From assembly GCF_016587415.1 (NCBI RefSeq), contig NZ_BNJI01000001.1, forward strand, positions 5,805,501-5,869,500: a DNA stretch of 64,000 bases. The letters run 5' to 3'. The DNA comes from Ktedonobacter sp. SOSP1-85. Its GTDB lineage: Bacteria > Chloroflexota > Ktedonobacteria > Ktedonobacterales > Ktedonobacteraceae. The notes under the pieces were generated by a model. The model saw only the letters and a program-made list of their open reading frames with translations, had not been told where the DNA came from and ran no database searches. Positions 1 to 9,040 of this stretch are shown here, in pieces. The position numbers and the translations under genes were made by a program. Each line of letters begins with the position of its first letter. Position 1 is the stretch's first letter.

Positions 1-12
1 AAAGCGGCCTTC

Positions 13-627
13 TTATTTGATATTCAAATGGTCAATACTGTTCCTGTTCGTGAAGTGCCACTCTCCTTCTAGATAGGAGATCTCATAAATACTGGTTGCA
101 TTGATGGGAAAAAACCGCTCTTTATTACTCCATACCATATTGTTCAAAAAATAACAGAGAATATTGATTACTCCACCATGGGTGACAACAATAGTATCTG
201 GAGGGATTTGCCGTGTCAGCATCTTTTCACACAAGCATTTGAAGGGTTGTGTGATACGTTGGAAGAACTGCCTGGGGCTCTCTCCATGAGGATAGGGCTC
301 ATCCATCTGTAAGGAGGAGGCAAAAAGTCCCGGATACAATTGCTCTGCGAGATGATTGGGCATACCAGCAAGCTCACCATTATTCATCTCACGCCAAAGA
401 GATGAGCTCTGGATGGGTAACTCCATTTCCTGTGCAATATATTCCGCCGTCTCCCATGCGCGCCTCAAGTCACTACTGATGAGTAAACTCAGTGGTTGCC
501 AAGAATCGCGCAGGTGTTTTGCAAGCAGTTGGCTCTGCATTTTTCCCTCATCTGTTAATCCGCGTTGGCTCCAGCCTCCACGATAACCACGTTCATCTTG
601 TCCATGCCTGACTAGCACTATTCTCAT
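13..627 (-). CDS. Histidine phosphatase family protein (phosphoglycerate mutase-like)
   Basis: This 204-residue protein belongs to the histidine phosphatase superfamily, cytosolic enzymes that remove phosphate through a phospho-histidine intermediate. The N-terminus VLVRHGQDERG carries the RHG motif with the nucleophilic histidine. The acid residue is likely in WREMNNGELAG (about residue 80), and the second catalytic histidine is in VVTHGGVINIL (about residue 148). Length is normal for the family. The start is supported by an AAAGGA ribosome binding site about 8 bases upstream. The substrate cannot be told from sequence; cobalamin-pathway phosphatases and broad sugar phosphatases look alike at this level. 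Confidence 0.88.
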   Translation of the reverse strand: MRIVLVRHGQDERGYRGGWSQRGLTDEGKMQSQLLAKHLRDSWQPLSLLISSDLRRAWETAEYIAQEMELPIQSSSLWREMNNGELAGMPNHLAEQLYPGLFASSLQMDEPYPHGESPRQFFQRITQPFKCLCEKMLTRQIPPDTIVVTHGGVINILCYFLNNMVWSNKERFFPINATSIYEISYLEGEWHFTNRNSIDHLNIK

Positions 628-667
628 CTTTGAATCCTTTCGTGAAGTGCCGTCTCATACATCTCTT

Positions 668-2329
668 CTACAGAGCATGAAGGACACGCTGGCGGAGCAA
701 GGCAAAGTCTGCTCTGCCAAACATCATGCGTTTCATCAATTTTACCTTGTTCACTTTCCCCTCAACAAGACCATTGCTGTGAGGCAAGGTGAGACCTGCA
801 AGGACGGCTGCTTTGTCTTTCTCAATGCTCTGCACGAATCCTTGCAGTTCAGGAATCCCACTGGCTCTTACCTGATCGAGCCAATCATGAAGACGCTCTC
901 CTTCAAGCTGACGAATCATACGCATGAATTGCTGAGCTAATGCATACATAGTGCCAGCCGTTGGGCTTGCTTGGCAAATAGCTGCTACCTCTTTTTGCTC
1001 TTTCTCGTCAAGGTCAGATGGGTCACGAACAAACAACCAGACCGCTTCTCGTGCTTGAAAATGCTGCAAGAGGCTCTCAGGCACTTCCTTGCATTGCTTC
1101 ATTGTTCTCTGTATGCGTTTTGAATAGTCGGGAAGTGTTTCCACAAAACGATGTACTGTCCTGTACGACCCTCTGTATCCTTTGGTCTGGAGTGCTTGCC
1201 ACAACTGAACACTATTCTGACACCCATTTTTCCAGAGTTCATAGGCTGTAGCTGCATACGGATCAAAGCAACTGCTTCTCTTGCGACGCGGCTTGCTATG
1301 AGGAATGCCTTGTAGGAGCCATCGTTCCACAGTTCGCGCTGCCATACCCATACGACGAGCGATTTCTTTCTTTGGCAACCCCTGGCGGTGCAGTTCTTGC
1401 AGTTGACGATACCGATCTTGCCTTTCTTCCTGCCGAGCTATCCTTACCTGTTGAGCCTCATGCTCAACAGCAGGACGCCAGTCATCGGCGGGAGGCGCCT
1501 GCTCATCTGATTGATCTGAAGGCCGCTCTGCAGGCTGAGTTACCTGACAAATTTCGGCACGGCGTTTGGCCAGGAACGCTTCGACACGTGTGGCTAAATT
1601 CTGTGCCAGATGGAATCTATCGGCGACCTGCCTAGCTTGAGGCGCTCCCATTCGTGCCGCAGCAGCATATTCTCCTCCTCGGTCACGGCTGACGATGTCA
1701 ATCTCAGGATGTGCCTGCATCCAAGCTGCAGACGTTTCCGTCGTTCGGTCTGGGAGGAGATCAATAATCTTACGAGTTTCTAAATCAACAAGAATGGTGC
1801 CGAATTTTTGACCTCGGCGGAAACTCCAGTCGTCAATACCCAAATGTGATACATGCTCTGGCGGGCAGGTAGGAAGAGCCATAATGCGACGAAGGATCGT
1901 CGTGGGTGAGGTCTGAATCCCCAGATGAGGAGCAAAGCGTGCGCCTAACTCTCCACATGTGGCCAGACCAATGACCTGAATTGTTTCGCTCAGCCGACTC
2001 GTCATGCGAGCCCAGGGTTTGATGAAGGGCGCAAGCCGCTCTACAAAGACCCGACGAGGGCAATCAGAGGTTTCGCAGCGAAATTTGCGAACATGGAGGA
2101 TCAGCTGAACTTGGCAACCTCCACAAGGCACATCTGCAACTAGGCGTGTGTAGTAACTGCGTACGCGTGTTGCTGCATAAGCACACAGAGGACAGAGGCT
2201 ACTTTTTGCCGTTGTGACAATATGAATGGTCAGAGCAGTGTCAGCCACTGTTGTTGAGATAACTTCTAGCCCATCAGGAAGAGAAAGCAATGAAGAGACT
2301 TCCCTTTGCATCTGATCATCTTTCTGCAA
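668..2329 (-). CDS. ISL3 family transposase
   Basis: A 553-residue transposase of the ISL3 family, which moves its element by a DDE mechanism. The N-terminus has the family's zinc-binding knuckle (CPLCAYAA followed by CGGC and a CETSDCPRR segment). The DDE core begins at LGIDDWSFRRG (about residue 165), continues with VSRDRGGEYA (about residue 215), and ends with the glutamate in NGLVEGKVNKVK (about residue 525). A helix-turn-helix insertion (EIARRMGMAARTVERWL) sits mid-protein, as in the longer ISL3 members. The frame is intact, so the element may be active. I could not define its terminal inverted repeats with confidence. Confidence 0.9.
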   Translation of the reverse strand: MQKDDQMQREVSSLLSLPDGLEVISTTVADTALTIHIVTTAKSSLCPLCAYAATRVRSYYTRLVADVPCGGCQVQLILHVRKFRCETSDCPRRVFVERLAPFIKPWARMTSRLSETIQVIGLATCGELGARFAPHLGIQTSPTTILRRIMALPTCPPEHVSHLGIDDWSFRRGQKFGTILVDLETRKIIDLLPDRTTETSAAWMQAHPEIDIVSRDRGGEYAAAARMGAPQARQVADRFHLAQNLATRVEAFLAKRRAEICQVTQPAERPSDQSDEQAPPADDWRPAVEHEAQQVRIARQEERQDRYRQLQELHRQGLPKKEIARRMGMAARTVERWLLQGIPHSKPRRKRSSCFDPYAATAYELWKNGCQNSVQLWQALQTKGYRGSYRTVHRFVETLPDYSKRIQRTMKQCKEVPESLLQHFQAREAVWLFVRDPSDLDEKEQKEVAAICQASPTAGTMYALAQQFMRMIRQLEGERLHDWLDQVRASGIPELQGFVQSIEKDKAAVLAGLTLPHSNGLVEGKVNKVKLMKRMMFGRADFALLRQRVLHAL

Positions 2330-2582
2330 AATTATTTCTTCCTGTAGAACGATTTATTTACGCGAATATACGAGCAAGCGAGCAGCACTAAACGAGCGGA
2401 AGACCCTATTTCTTGGCATTACTGCCAAATATATTGGTGGAGGATAAAAATGCAACGAATAATTGATTCTCTGAGGTTGAAAACAGAAGAATGAGATGCT
2501 TCGCCAGGTTACATAGCATAGCTTGCTTGTCTGTATTTCGCAAAATCGCCGCCAAATTATTTGGCACTCGTCATTTTTTATC
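2330..2582. other. Intergenic stretch beside the ISL3 transposase
   Basis: No credible gene is visible. The sequence is AT-richer than its surroundings and runs from the ISL3 start codon up to the MITE-like element. One end of the ISL3 element presumably lies here. Confidence 0.4.
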
Positions 2583-2704
2583 GGTTCTTACACACTCTCT
2601 GTGATAAGCTCTTCTATCAAAGAGCAAAAGATCTGGGCCTGAGCTTGAAAACGGCGATAAGTCAGAGAGATAAGCTCATCATTCACCGAGAATGTGTAAG
2701 AACC
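2583..2704. mobile_element. MITE-like element 1, about 122 bp with 22-bp terminal inverted repeats
   Basis: The left end reads GGTTCTTACACACTCTCTGT and the right end, read on the other strand, reads GGTTCTTACACATTCTCGGT. The 22-bp arms differ at two positions. The interior has no coding capacity and is similar to the element at 3969-4088, including TAAGCTCATC near one end of each. This is the structure of a non-autonomous element mobilised in trans. No clear target duplication is visible. Confidence 0.7.
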
Positions 2705-2932
2705 ACTCTACACGTTTATTACCATCTGGCCTGTCTGTTCTGTTAGCCATGCTATTCCTAGAGTCATAGATCGGGGGGAGTGTCGAGGCCTCATTCAAAG
2801 AGGGCGGAAGGCTTGGAGATGGTTTGGGGGGAGGACGTAGGAGTGAAGTCTCTCACGATCAAGACGTTTGACACCACCATGCCATACAGCTATACTGCCG
2901 TGAAAAATACGTGCAACAAGGGAAAAAGGGAT

Positions 2933-3913
2933 ATGATGCAACTCTTCTACGAAACAGGGACGTCGGCTGTTGATGAACCGCTTGTCAGCACTATCCAGCG
3001 CTATGAGCGTGTTTTCTCAGGGCGTGTGCGCGGTTACTATCTTCTCGGTAGCTACGCTGATCGCTGTCCCGTGGTTGGTAGCGATATTGATATGTACATC
3101 CTGTTTCGGGAAGCATTTGTCGCGCCAGAGGAGATCGTACGTGCCCAAGAACTTGCGCATGTCTGCGCGCAGATGAGTACGCTGCGGCTTGAAATCAAGC
3201 TCTGTTGTGAGCAAGAACTGGCTGAAGGCAACGAGCAGAGTATCATGCGTGTGGCCTTGAAGCAAAACAGTGTGTTGCTCTATGGAAGCGATACGCGCCC
3301 AACTATGGAGCTACCAACGAGAGAGACCTACACCCGTGACGCGACTGATGCCGTACTTGATTTCTTATTTCGCCTGCATCATCAGGACTATCTGACGTAT
3401 CCTCTCACCTATCCGCAAGCAGGGAATGAGTTCTATGGGTATGAGCACTTGGTCAAGCTGCCTGCACATGTGGCAAGCATTCACGCCTCTCCCGAGGATG
3501 CCGATAACACGTATTACGCCACGCGGGAGCTTGTAGAGTGTGCCTGCCGCATGGCAACCGCCTTGCTGGCTCTCCAGACCGATTGCTATGTTGGTGCCAA
3601 GCGCGAGAGCGTAGGAAGCTATCAGAAGATGATCGGTGGCGAATGGAGTCCCTTCCTCCTAGAGATGTTTGAGAAGGGAAAGCTCCAGTGGGGATATGGT
3701 CTGCCCAAAGGCAGTGCCCAACGAACTGAATTACGCGTTCTTTGTGGCCAGATGCTTCCCTTTGAGAATCACTACTTGCGTCACTATCGCGCCTATCTCT
3801 TGAGGCAAGCGAGAAGCGCGGAGAGCACTAGCCGTCAGTTCGCGTTTGAGCGTTTTGCCATAGTTCATTATGATGATGACGAGGTGTATGCAGTGTTGAT
3901 GTCGCAAAGATGA
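2933..3913 (+). CDS. Nucleotidyltransferase-domain protein
   Basis: A protein of about 326 residues with a polymerase-beta-type nucleotidyltransferase fold at its N-terminus. The signature GSYADRCPVVGSDIDMYI gives the G-S-x(n)-D-x-D metal-binding motif around residue 43. A helical C-terminal part with repeated Arg and Tyr residues follows, as in aminoglycoside nucleotidyltransferase-like proteins. A GTG 51 codons upstream is also in frame, but ATG 2933 or 2936 follows a GGAAAAAGGG ribosome binding site and leaves the fold complete, so I prefer it. Substrate is unknown: antibiotic adenylylation and toxin-antitoxin-type functions are both possible. Confidence 0.72.
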   Translation: MMQLFYETGTSAVDEPLVSTIQRYERVFSGRVRGYYLLGSYADRCPVVGSDIDMYILFREAFVAPEEIVRAQELAHVCAQMSTLRLEIKLCCEQELAEGNEQSIMRVALKQNSVLLYGSDTRPTMELPTRETYTRDATDAVLDFLFRLHHQDYLTYPLTYPQAGNEFYGYEHLVKLPAHVASIHASPEDADNTYYATRELVECACRMATALLALQTDCYVGAKRESVGSYQKMIGGEWSPFLLEMFEKGKLQWGYGLPKGSAQRTELRVLCGQMLPFENHYLRHYRAYLLRQARSAESTSRQFAFERFAIVHYDDDEVYAVLMSQR

Positions 3914-3968
3914 TAAAAACACAAACAGGGAGATTTCGATGCCGAAAATAGTGTTGAACCGAAGAGTG

Positions 3969-4088
3969 GCTCTTACACAATTTAGGTGAGGGATGAGCTT
4001 ATTTTTGAAAGCTCCTCGCGTTTTTGAGCACAAAGAATTGCTTCTCATTGTTCTATTGATGTGCTTATCACCTAAATTGTGTAAGAGC
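3969..4088. mobile_element. MITE-like element 2, 120 bp with perfect 21-bp terminal inverted repeats
   Basis: Positions 3969-3989 (GCTCTTACACAATTTAGGTG then A) are repeated perfectly in inverse orientation at 4068-4088. The interior is non-coding. The core TCTTACACA of the arms and part of the interior match the element at 2583-2704, so both probably belong to one family moved by the same transposase. Confidence 0.75.
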
Positions 4089-4105
4089 GTTTTTATCTGA
4101 CAGAT

Positions 4106-4192
4106 AACAACCAGTCGGGTTCCTTCATCGTAGAGGATACATCACTGTCTCTCGACGCGATGAATGGGTTGCCTGGACCATTGGTGAAGTGG
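4106..4192 (+). pseudogene. Middle fragment of a second Ham1/RdgB-like gene
   Basis: The reading frame encodes FIVEDTSLSLDAMNGLPGPL followed by VKW, then a stop. It aligns with FLVEDTSLSLDGMGGLPGPF plus IRW of the intact paralogue at 4336-4893. The homology stops exactly after the tryptophan codon. The piece encoded from 13448 resumes at the next residue (FVKAIGIEGIYAL), so the two look like parts of one gene now 9.25 kb apart. Confidence 0.72.
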
Positions 4193-4210
4193 TAGTACAG
4201 GTACCCAGCC

Positions 4211-4299
4211 GTGTTCACTTTGTATAAAACCGCATACCATATACGTTAAGAATGGGGATGTGTCGGAGTGGTGTTCACTTTCCCGGTGTTCACTTTCCC
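4211..4299. repeat. Three direct copies of GTGTTCACTTT
   Basis: The 11-mer occurs at 4211, 4271 and 4286, and the last two copies continue as TCCC. Short direct repeats of this kind resemble the multiple terminal repeats of IS21-type elements, so this may be a leftover element end. No istA or istB gene is present nearby. Confidence 0.4.
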
Positions 4300-4335
4300 A
4301 ACCTCAAACATCGTTCCCAGAGGGAGTGAAATCGA

Positions 4336-4893
4336 ATGACTCTTTTGTTCATTACAGGAAATAAAGACAAACTGCGAGAGGTTCAGACACTGATTCCTGA
4401 TGTTCAAGGTCTCGATCTGGACCTGCCCGAAATTCAAGAAATTGATCCACACAAGGTCATTGCCGCAAAACTGGTCGAGGCGCGAAAGCACCACTCTGGT
4501 GTTTTTCTCGTGGAGGATACCTCGCTTTCGCTCGACGGCATGGGGGGGCTACCAGGCCCCTTCATCCGATGGTTCATCACATCAATTGGCGTCGGGGGAG
4601 TCTATGCTCTCACCAGGACATTTGGGGCGAGAGCTACGGCTCGAACGATCTTCGGCTATGCTGATGAAAACGACAATATGCTCTTTTTTGAAGGTTCCCT
4701 TGGTGGGCTGGTCGTACCACCACGCGGCACAGATGGCTTTGGTTGGGATTCTGTATTTCAGCCAGATCATTTTTCAAAAACGTTTGCCGAAATGAGCCCA
4801 GCAGAAAAGAATCTCTGCAGTATGCGCAAAAAAGCGGTGGCTGGTTTACAACGGTACCTTGAAACTCAGCATGCTTCTGTACCGAATACGTAA
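4336..4893 (+). CDS. rdgB: Non-canonical purine NTP pyrophosphatase, Ham1/RdgB family
   Basis: A 185-residue enzyme expected to hydrolyse ITP, dITP and XTP to monophosphates and so keep damaged purines out of nucleic acids. The N-terminus LLFITGNKDKLREVQ is the family's nucleotide-binding start. VEDTSLSLDGMGGLPGPF is the signature segment with the metal-binding acidic residues, and RGTDGFGWDSVFQPD is the conserved base-recognition segment. The C-terminal MSPAEKN and the Ser-x-Arg motif region (SMRKKAV) are also present. A GAGGGAGTG ribosome binding site precedes the ATG. Fragments of a close paralogue lie at 4106-4192 and 13306-13786. Confidence 0.88.
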   Translation: MTLLFITGNKDKLREVQTLIPDVQGLDLDLPEIQEIDPHKVIAAKLVEARKHHSGVFLVEDTSLSLDGMGGLPGPFIRWFITSIGVGGVYALTRTFGARATARTIFGYADENDNMLFFEGSLGGLVVPPRGTDGFGWDSVFQPDHFSKTFAEMSPAEKNLCSMRKKAVAGLQRYLETQHASVPNT

Positions 4894-5038
4894 TCCCATC
4901 TTCATGAAAGAACCAGAGGATGTGTGGGCAGCGGGGCTTTCCGAAATTTGGTTTCTTCCTGATGCCACTTCGAGAAACCGGCGCGCCATCGGTGCCAGGA
5001 GCAGATGATTCAAGGAGAACAGCCTTGTCTCATCTCTT

Positions 5039-5479
5039 TCAGAGTCGTTTGGTTCGCCGTAATCCTGGCGTTCCCGCATACGAATGGGTTCGCACAGGCT
5101 TCATGACTGGTCGATACAATTCCTCAGGATCGATACCCAGGCGTGCGGCGTTTGCCTCAACAAGGGCGAGCTGGGTAACCAGATGCTTGTTGCGCTCTTC
5201 CGCCAGCTTGAGTTCTTCGTCGAGCTTGCTGATGCGTTCCATGGGGGAATGAGGAGATAGCTTCTTTGAAACTTGCTTCGCGTTTTGCCGTTGATGGTTG
5301 GCGGCCTCACGGATAAGCTCCTGGAGTTGATACTTGTACAAGGTCGTTGGGCTCACGCCCAGTACCTTTGCGACGCTTCTGCCATCTAACGGATAGTCCT
5401 CTGGTTGCTGCTTTTCGGCAGTGGCCAGGTAGGCGCGAAGCGCTTTTGTGAGTTCTTCTTGCTGGCTCTTTCGTGGCAT
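5039..5479 (-). CDS. tnpC: TnpC-like DNA-binding accessory protein of a Tn554-type transposon
   Basis: A 146-residue protein with a predicted helix-turn-helix (DGRSVAKVLGVSPTTLYKYQ, about residues 32-51) and a following coiled coil (ISKLDEELKLAEERNKHL). It sits 22 bases after the tnpB-like recombinase gene, the position held by tnpC in Tn554. TnpC of Tn554 (125 residues) influences the orientation and efficiency of transposition. Assignment rests mainly on position, size and domain layout. Confidence 0.72.
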   Translation of the reverse strand: MPRKSQQEELTKALRAYLATAEKQQPEDYPLDGRSVAKVLGVSPTTLYKYQLQELIREAANHQRQNAKQVSKKLSPHSPMERISKLDEELKLAEERNKHLVTQLALVEANAARLGIDPEELYRPVMKPVRTHSYAGTPGLRRTKRL

Positions 5480-5501
5480 GACGCTCTCCGTTCCTTGGGT
5501 T

Positions 5502-7463
5502 TTAGAGGGACTGAAAGCGGCTGGGGGAATTTGGAAATGGCTGAATCCTCACTCCATCGCTGATCATTGGGTCGTCGTCAATGGCCAGAGCCGCTTCGAC
5601 GCCTGCGAGCGTCTCTTCGTAATGCCGAATCCATGCCTGCGCTATCTCATCATTTCCTGTTGCTGCCTGGGCTTGCGCAAGTTCGAGGGCCTGTTTTGTT
5701 CGACGTTGGACTTGAATCAGGTTGATGCGCTCCTGTTGGTTGCCTTTGGTGCGGAGGTATTCTGGACATTTACGGGTACAGTTGAGGTAATAGGAGCAAG
5801 GGTCGATGGCAAAATCGTGAAGACAAAGACCCAGCGGAGTAAAATGAACAGCCTGGATCTGGCCTTCGAGAAAAATGTCTCGCTCGTCTTCTGGCAAAGC
5901 AAAATACACATGGGCAATGGTCCCGCAGACCTCGCCATTACGGATGCCATCTTTGACCCACTGTAAGCGCTCTTCAAAATTGGCATGTTGATACGCCTGA
6001 GTATCTTTCGGGTTTTCACGCCCGAACCAACGGGTTTGTTGATTCGCCGGAAGCCCACCTTTGTCGGCCAGATCATTGAGCCAGTGCCGAAACTGATGAG
6101 AAGTGATTCTGCAAAAATCGCCATGCTCCTCACGGATGTCAAAGCGTTCAAATGCTGATTTCTGTCTGTCGTGCCCAGCCATAAAGGAACTCAAGTCATG
6201 GCCAAACAATGGCTCCACCAGCAAAGGGTTTGGCAAAGCGGCGCTATGAAAGCTTCGAGCATATACAATAAAGAGCGTTTCTGAAAGCATTTGCAACGTT
6301 CCATCTCGCCGGTCAAGTGTCCAGAGATGCTCAACGCGCTCCGAGAGAAGGTAGGCTTCCACTTCACTCGCACGGTAGAAAGCACGACCATTCTCCCGGT
6401 GGCGTGGCAGTTTCGCTTTTGGAATAGGCTCCAAGCTTTTTCGATTTTTGAGGCCAAGGAGGGTTGCAAGTTCATCTGGACGTATATGGTCCGCCCACTG
6501 ATATCCGGAAACGGGCACACGGTTTGGGTCTTGCTCCAGGATTCTCGCTCGCTCGTGAGCAGGTGAAGTCAACTCTTGGATTTCGGCAATGGCCTTGCGC
6601 GCAAGTACTGTTCCTGTTGGGGTAAGCCAACGGATATCAAGCATTTTCTCCGCGCCCCTGGCCTTTTCTTTGTAGTAACGGAGCCTATACCTTTCTTTCC
6701 CGTCGAAATCTTCTGTCGCCTCGCAGGCTAACGGGAGCGTCAGGAGTTCTCCCAGGCGAAAACCGGTGACGACGAGAAGCGCCAGAGCACAACTGCAGAG
6801 TCTGTCAGCGGGCCTTGTTGCATAGGTGTTGTAGATGTCAGCAACTCCCTCAAGCGCCCTTGAAGAAGGAAGCTTTGCGCTGCGCTCTTCCTGGCCTGTG
6901 AGCGTATGCCTGTAGAAATCCCCGACACGCGTGGCCTGGAGTGCATAGTAAAGCGGTCGGCAGATACTCCTTGCAGCAAGAAAGTTGATCATCCCCAGTA
7001 GTCGTGTGCCTTGTTGATAAACGGTTGATGGCTTCCAATGTTCTCGCATGAGTAATTCGGCCTGACTGAGATCTTCTTCGCAGAGGTTCGTCCAGCAAAA
7101 GGCTGCGGGGTCATTGCCTCGTCGTAAGAGAATGGCTTCCCAGAGTAAGCGAGCCATCGCAAGTCGCGCGATCATCGTGCCCAGCGAGCTATGGTCGAGA
7201 ACAAGCCAGCTTTTTACTACCGCGACGTAGGTCTGCGGAAGCGCTTGGTTCGCGTTTCCATGGCGAGTAAAGGAGATGTGTTTATCATACTGCATGCCCG
7301 GGCGATCCTTGAGTCCATTGACATCCCATATCATCTCATCAAAGCTCTGCAGTTTTGCCTGGAAAACTTGCGCAAATTTTTCTTGTCCGGCTCGTACCAA
7401 TGCCTGGATGGCAGCCGTTGGCAGAGAGGCGCTTCCCACGCCGTTTGTTGCTTCGTTGTTCAT
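5502..7463 (-). CDS. tnpB: Tyrosine recombinase, TnpB-like (Tn554 type)
   Basis: A 653-residue site-specific recombinase, close in length to Tn554 TnpB (630). The catalytic domain shows the first arginine in VTGFRLGELLTLPL (about residue 235), the HxxRH box in TSHQFRHWLNDL (about residue 465), and a tyrosine in KDTQAYQHAN (about residue 497). A cysteine-rich tail (CLHDFAIDPCSYYLNCTRKC) resembles zinc-binding ends of such proteins. Its start overlaps the end of the tnpA-like gene by four bases (ATGA), implying translational coupling. It should act together with TnpA in strand exchange. Confidence 0.82.
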   Translation of the reverse strand: MNNEATNGVGSASLPTAAIQALVRAGQEKFAQVFQAKLQSFDEMIWDVNGLKDRPGMQYDKHISFTRHGNANQALPQTYVAVVKSWLVLDHSSLGTMIARLAMARLLWEAILLRRGNDPAAFCWTNLCEEDLSQAELLMREHWKPSTVYQQGTRLLGMINFLAARSICRPLYYALQATRVGDFYRHTLTGQEERSAKLPSSRALEGVADIYNTYATRPADRLCSCALALLVVTGFRLGELLTLPLACEATEDFDGKERYRLRYYKEKARGAEKMLDIRWLTPTGTVLARKAIAEIQELTSPAHERARILEQDPNRVPVSGYQWADHIRPDELATLLGLKNRKSLEPIPKAKLPRHRENGRAFYRASEVEAYLLSERVEHLWTLDRRDGTLQMLSETLFIVYARSFHSAALPNPLLVEPLFGHDLSSFMAGHDRQKSAFERFDIREEHGDFCRITSHQFRHWLNDLADKGGLPANQQTRWFGRENPKDTQAYQHANFEERLQWVKDGIRNGEVCGTIAHVYFALPEDERDIFLEGQIQAVHFTPLGLCLHDFAIDPCSYYLNCTRKCPEYLRTKGNQQERINLIQVQRRTKQALELAQAQAATGNDEIAQAWIRHYEETLAGVEAALAIDDDPMISDGVRIQPFPNSPSRFQSL

Positions 7464-9040
7464 CTCTCCTCCCCTTCTGTTTTGCTTCTCCCGTTTTGGG
7501 GAGAAACTGGTATTCCAAGCTGTGCAAGGACTTCTCTGATGGCGAGGCAGACATCATCGCGTTGTCTCTTGATGCGCTCATCTCCTACCTCTTCAATGTG
7601 CTGAAGGAACTCTAGAAGAGCTTTGAGCATCTCCTGGTGAGGACCCTGACGAGATGCGACAAAGCAGGGACAAAGATAGCAGCTTAATGGCGGTAGCAGA
7701 CGACACACGCCGTCTTTTTTTCCGCAGTGGCCAATACCACCCGTATTCAGCAGGGGAATGGGTAAGTGGGGCACCAGCGCAGGAATCTGCGGACTCGCCG
7801 TTTCCGAGGTCTCGGCGATATCAGCGATTGTTCCTAGAAATCGGCGGACAAGTGGCTGAACAATAGGGTCAGTTGCCGCTGCGACCTGATCAGCAATCGA
7901 CGAAACGGTTTGCGTATACACCTTCACATGCTGCAAGTCGCTATGATCTAAGATCTCAGCAATGTGAAAGTTTGAGACCCCTTGTGCTGCCATGTGGGTA
8001 GCAAGCGAGGTTCTAAATCGACGCGGTGTCATCTTCAACAACAGATGTGTGTGAGGGGAAACAATGTCTGCGGCTTTCACGAAGCGATACATGGCATTCC
8101 TGATTGCCCACTCAGGAGAGCCAGAAGAAAGCCAGTGAAGAAGCTGGTCATCTGGGGCTCCTTGTTGCAATTGTTCGAGGAGTTGCCCCAGTGTGTTACT
8201 GATTGGCCTCCGTTTCACCTCGCGATGAACCGTTCGTTTTTTAACGCGAGGAACATCGACTTGATAAGCCGTTACTTGTTCAGTCTCATGGCGTTTCAGG
8301 TGAGCGTTCGTCATTTGAACGCCTGCATAGGGATTGAGCCCTAATTCTAAATGAAGCATGACGATAGCACGATCCTGCTCAGTACCCTTTTGTGCCTGAA
8401 GAGCATTTCGAATCAAAACCAACTCATCTGGGGAGAAAGGCCCTTTGACCGGATGGCGAAAGCGCACATGGTGCCCTGTTGGATCGCCTCCTACCTTGAT
8501 GGATTGAAGTTGGCGCAGGATATCCCAATGAAAATCAGCGTAGCCGCGAGCAAATCCCCACGCGTAGAAAATGCGCAGGTTGGAAAAATGGTTGCCTTTC
8601 TTGGCAGTATGTCTCGTGGCCCATTCGAGGTAGGAACGGGCCAAGCCCTCGTTAAGATCAGACCAGTTGAAGCGTGAGAGATCCAGGCTCGGAATCTGAC
8701 CAGAAGTCTGTAGAGCAAGCCATCGAACAAAACAGGTGAGAGGGCCATAATTCGTCCTGATAGTTCCGGCGGCTTTTTTGGTAATCCGATCTGCTAGATA
8801 CAATTGCAAGAGGTGACGAGCACGCGGAGTGAGAAGCGGGTGATTCTCTCCCTGTTCAAGGAGATCCCAATTCAGTTGATGTTTGGGTCCAAGGCTGGAA
8901 GCAGCGGTAAGATACCAAACAGAAGGAGAGGTCTCCACGACGATGCCAGCACGAGAGAGAATTCTCTGCGGGAGAGAAGGTAAATCTGAGTCATCAAAGG
9001 AAAGTGTATCATGTACATGAATTGCAGTCAATCGATGCAT
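7460..9040 (-). CDS. tnpA: Tyrosine recombinase, TnpA-like (Tn554 type)
   Basis: A 526-residue recombinase that opens the three-gene operon. An N-terminal SAM-like DNA-binding domain (about residues 80-190) is followed by a catalytic domain with box II PRRFRTSLATHMAAQG and the tyrosine in DLQHVKVYTQ (about residue 390). The box I position reads LELGLNPYAGVQM, where active family members usually have arginine after the leucine, so the first catalytic arginine seems absent or displaced. A cysteine-rich C-terminus (CYLCPCF) follows. It is longer than Tn554 TnpA (361). The pair may share an active site or rely on TnpB for catalysis. Confidence 0.78.
   Translation of the reverse strand: MHRLTAIHVHDTLSFDDSDLPSLPQRILSRAGIVVETSPSVWYLTAASSLGPKHQLNWDLLEQGENHPLLTPRARHLLQLYLADRITKKAAGTIRTNYGPLTCFVRWLALQTSGQIPSLDLSRFNWSDLNEGLARSYLEWATRHTAKKGNHFSNLRIFYAWGFARGYADFHWDILRQLQSIKVGGDPTGHHVRFRHPVKGPFSPDELVLIRNALQAQKGTEQDRAIVMLHLELGLNPYAGVQMTNAHLKRHETEQVTAYQVDVPRVKKRTVHREVKRRPISNTLGQLLEQLQQGAPDDQLLHWLSSGSPEWAIRNAMYRFVKAADIVSPHTHLLLKMTPRRFRTSLATHMAAQGVSNFHIAEILDHSDLQHVKVYTQTVSSIADQVAAATDPIVQPLVRRFLGTIADIAETSETASPQIPALVPHLPIPLLNTGGIGHCGKKDGVCRLLPPLSCYLCPCFVASRQGPHQEMLKALLEFLQHIEEVGDERIKRQRDDVCLAIREVLAQLGIPVSPQNGRSKTEGEER

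Noticed and set aside
47..660. Repeat of TCGTGAAGTGCC at about 48 and 640
   Set aside because: One copy is inside the phosphatase coding sequence and the match is only 12 bases, so chance is likely.
2561..2746. Short open frame
   Set aside because: It lies within the MITE-like element, and its sequence is explained by the inverted repeats.
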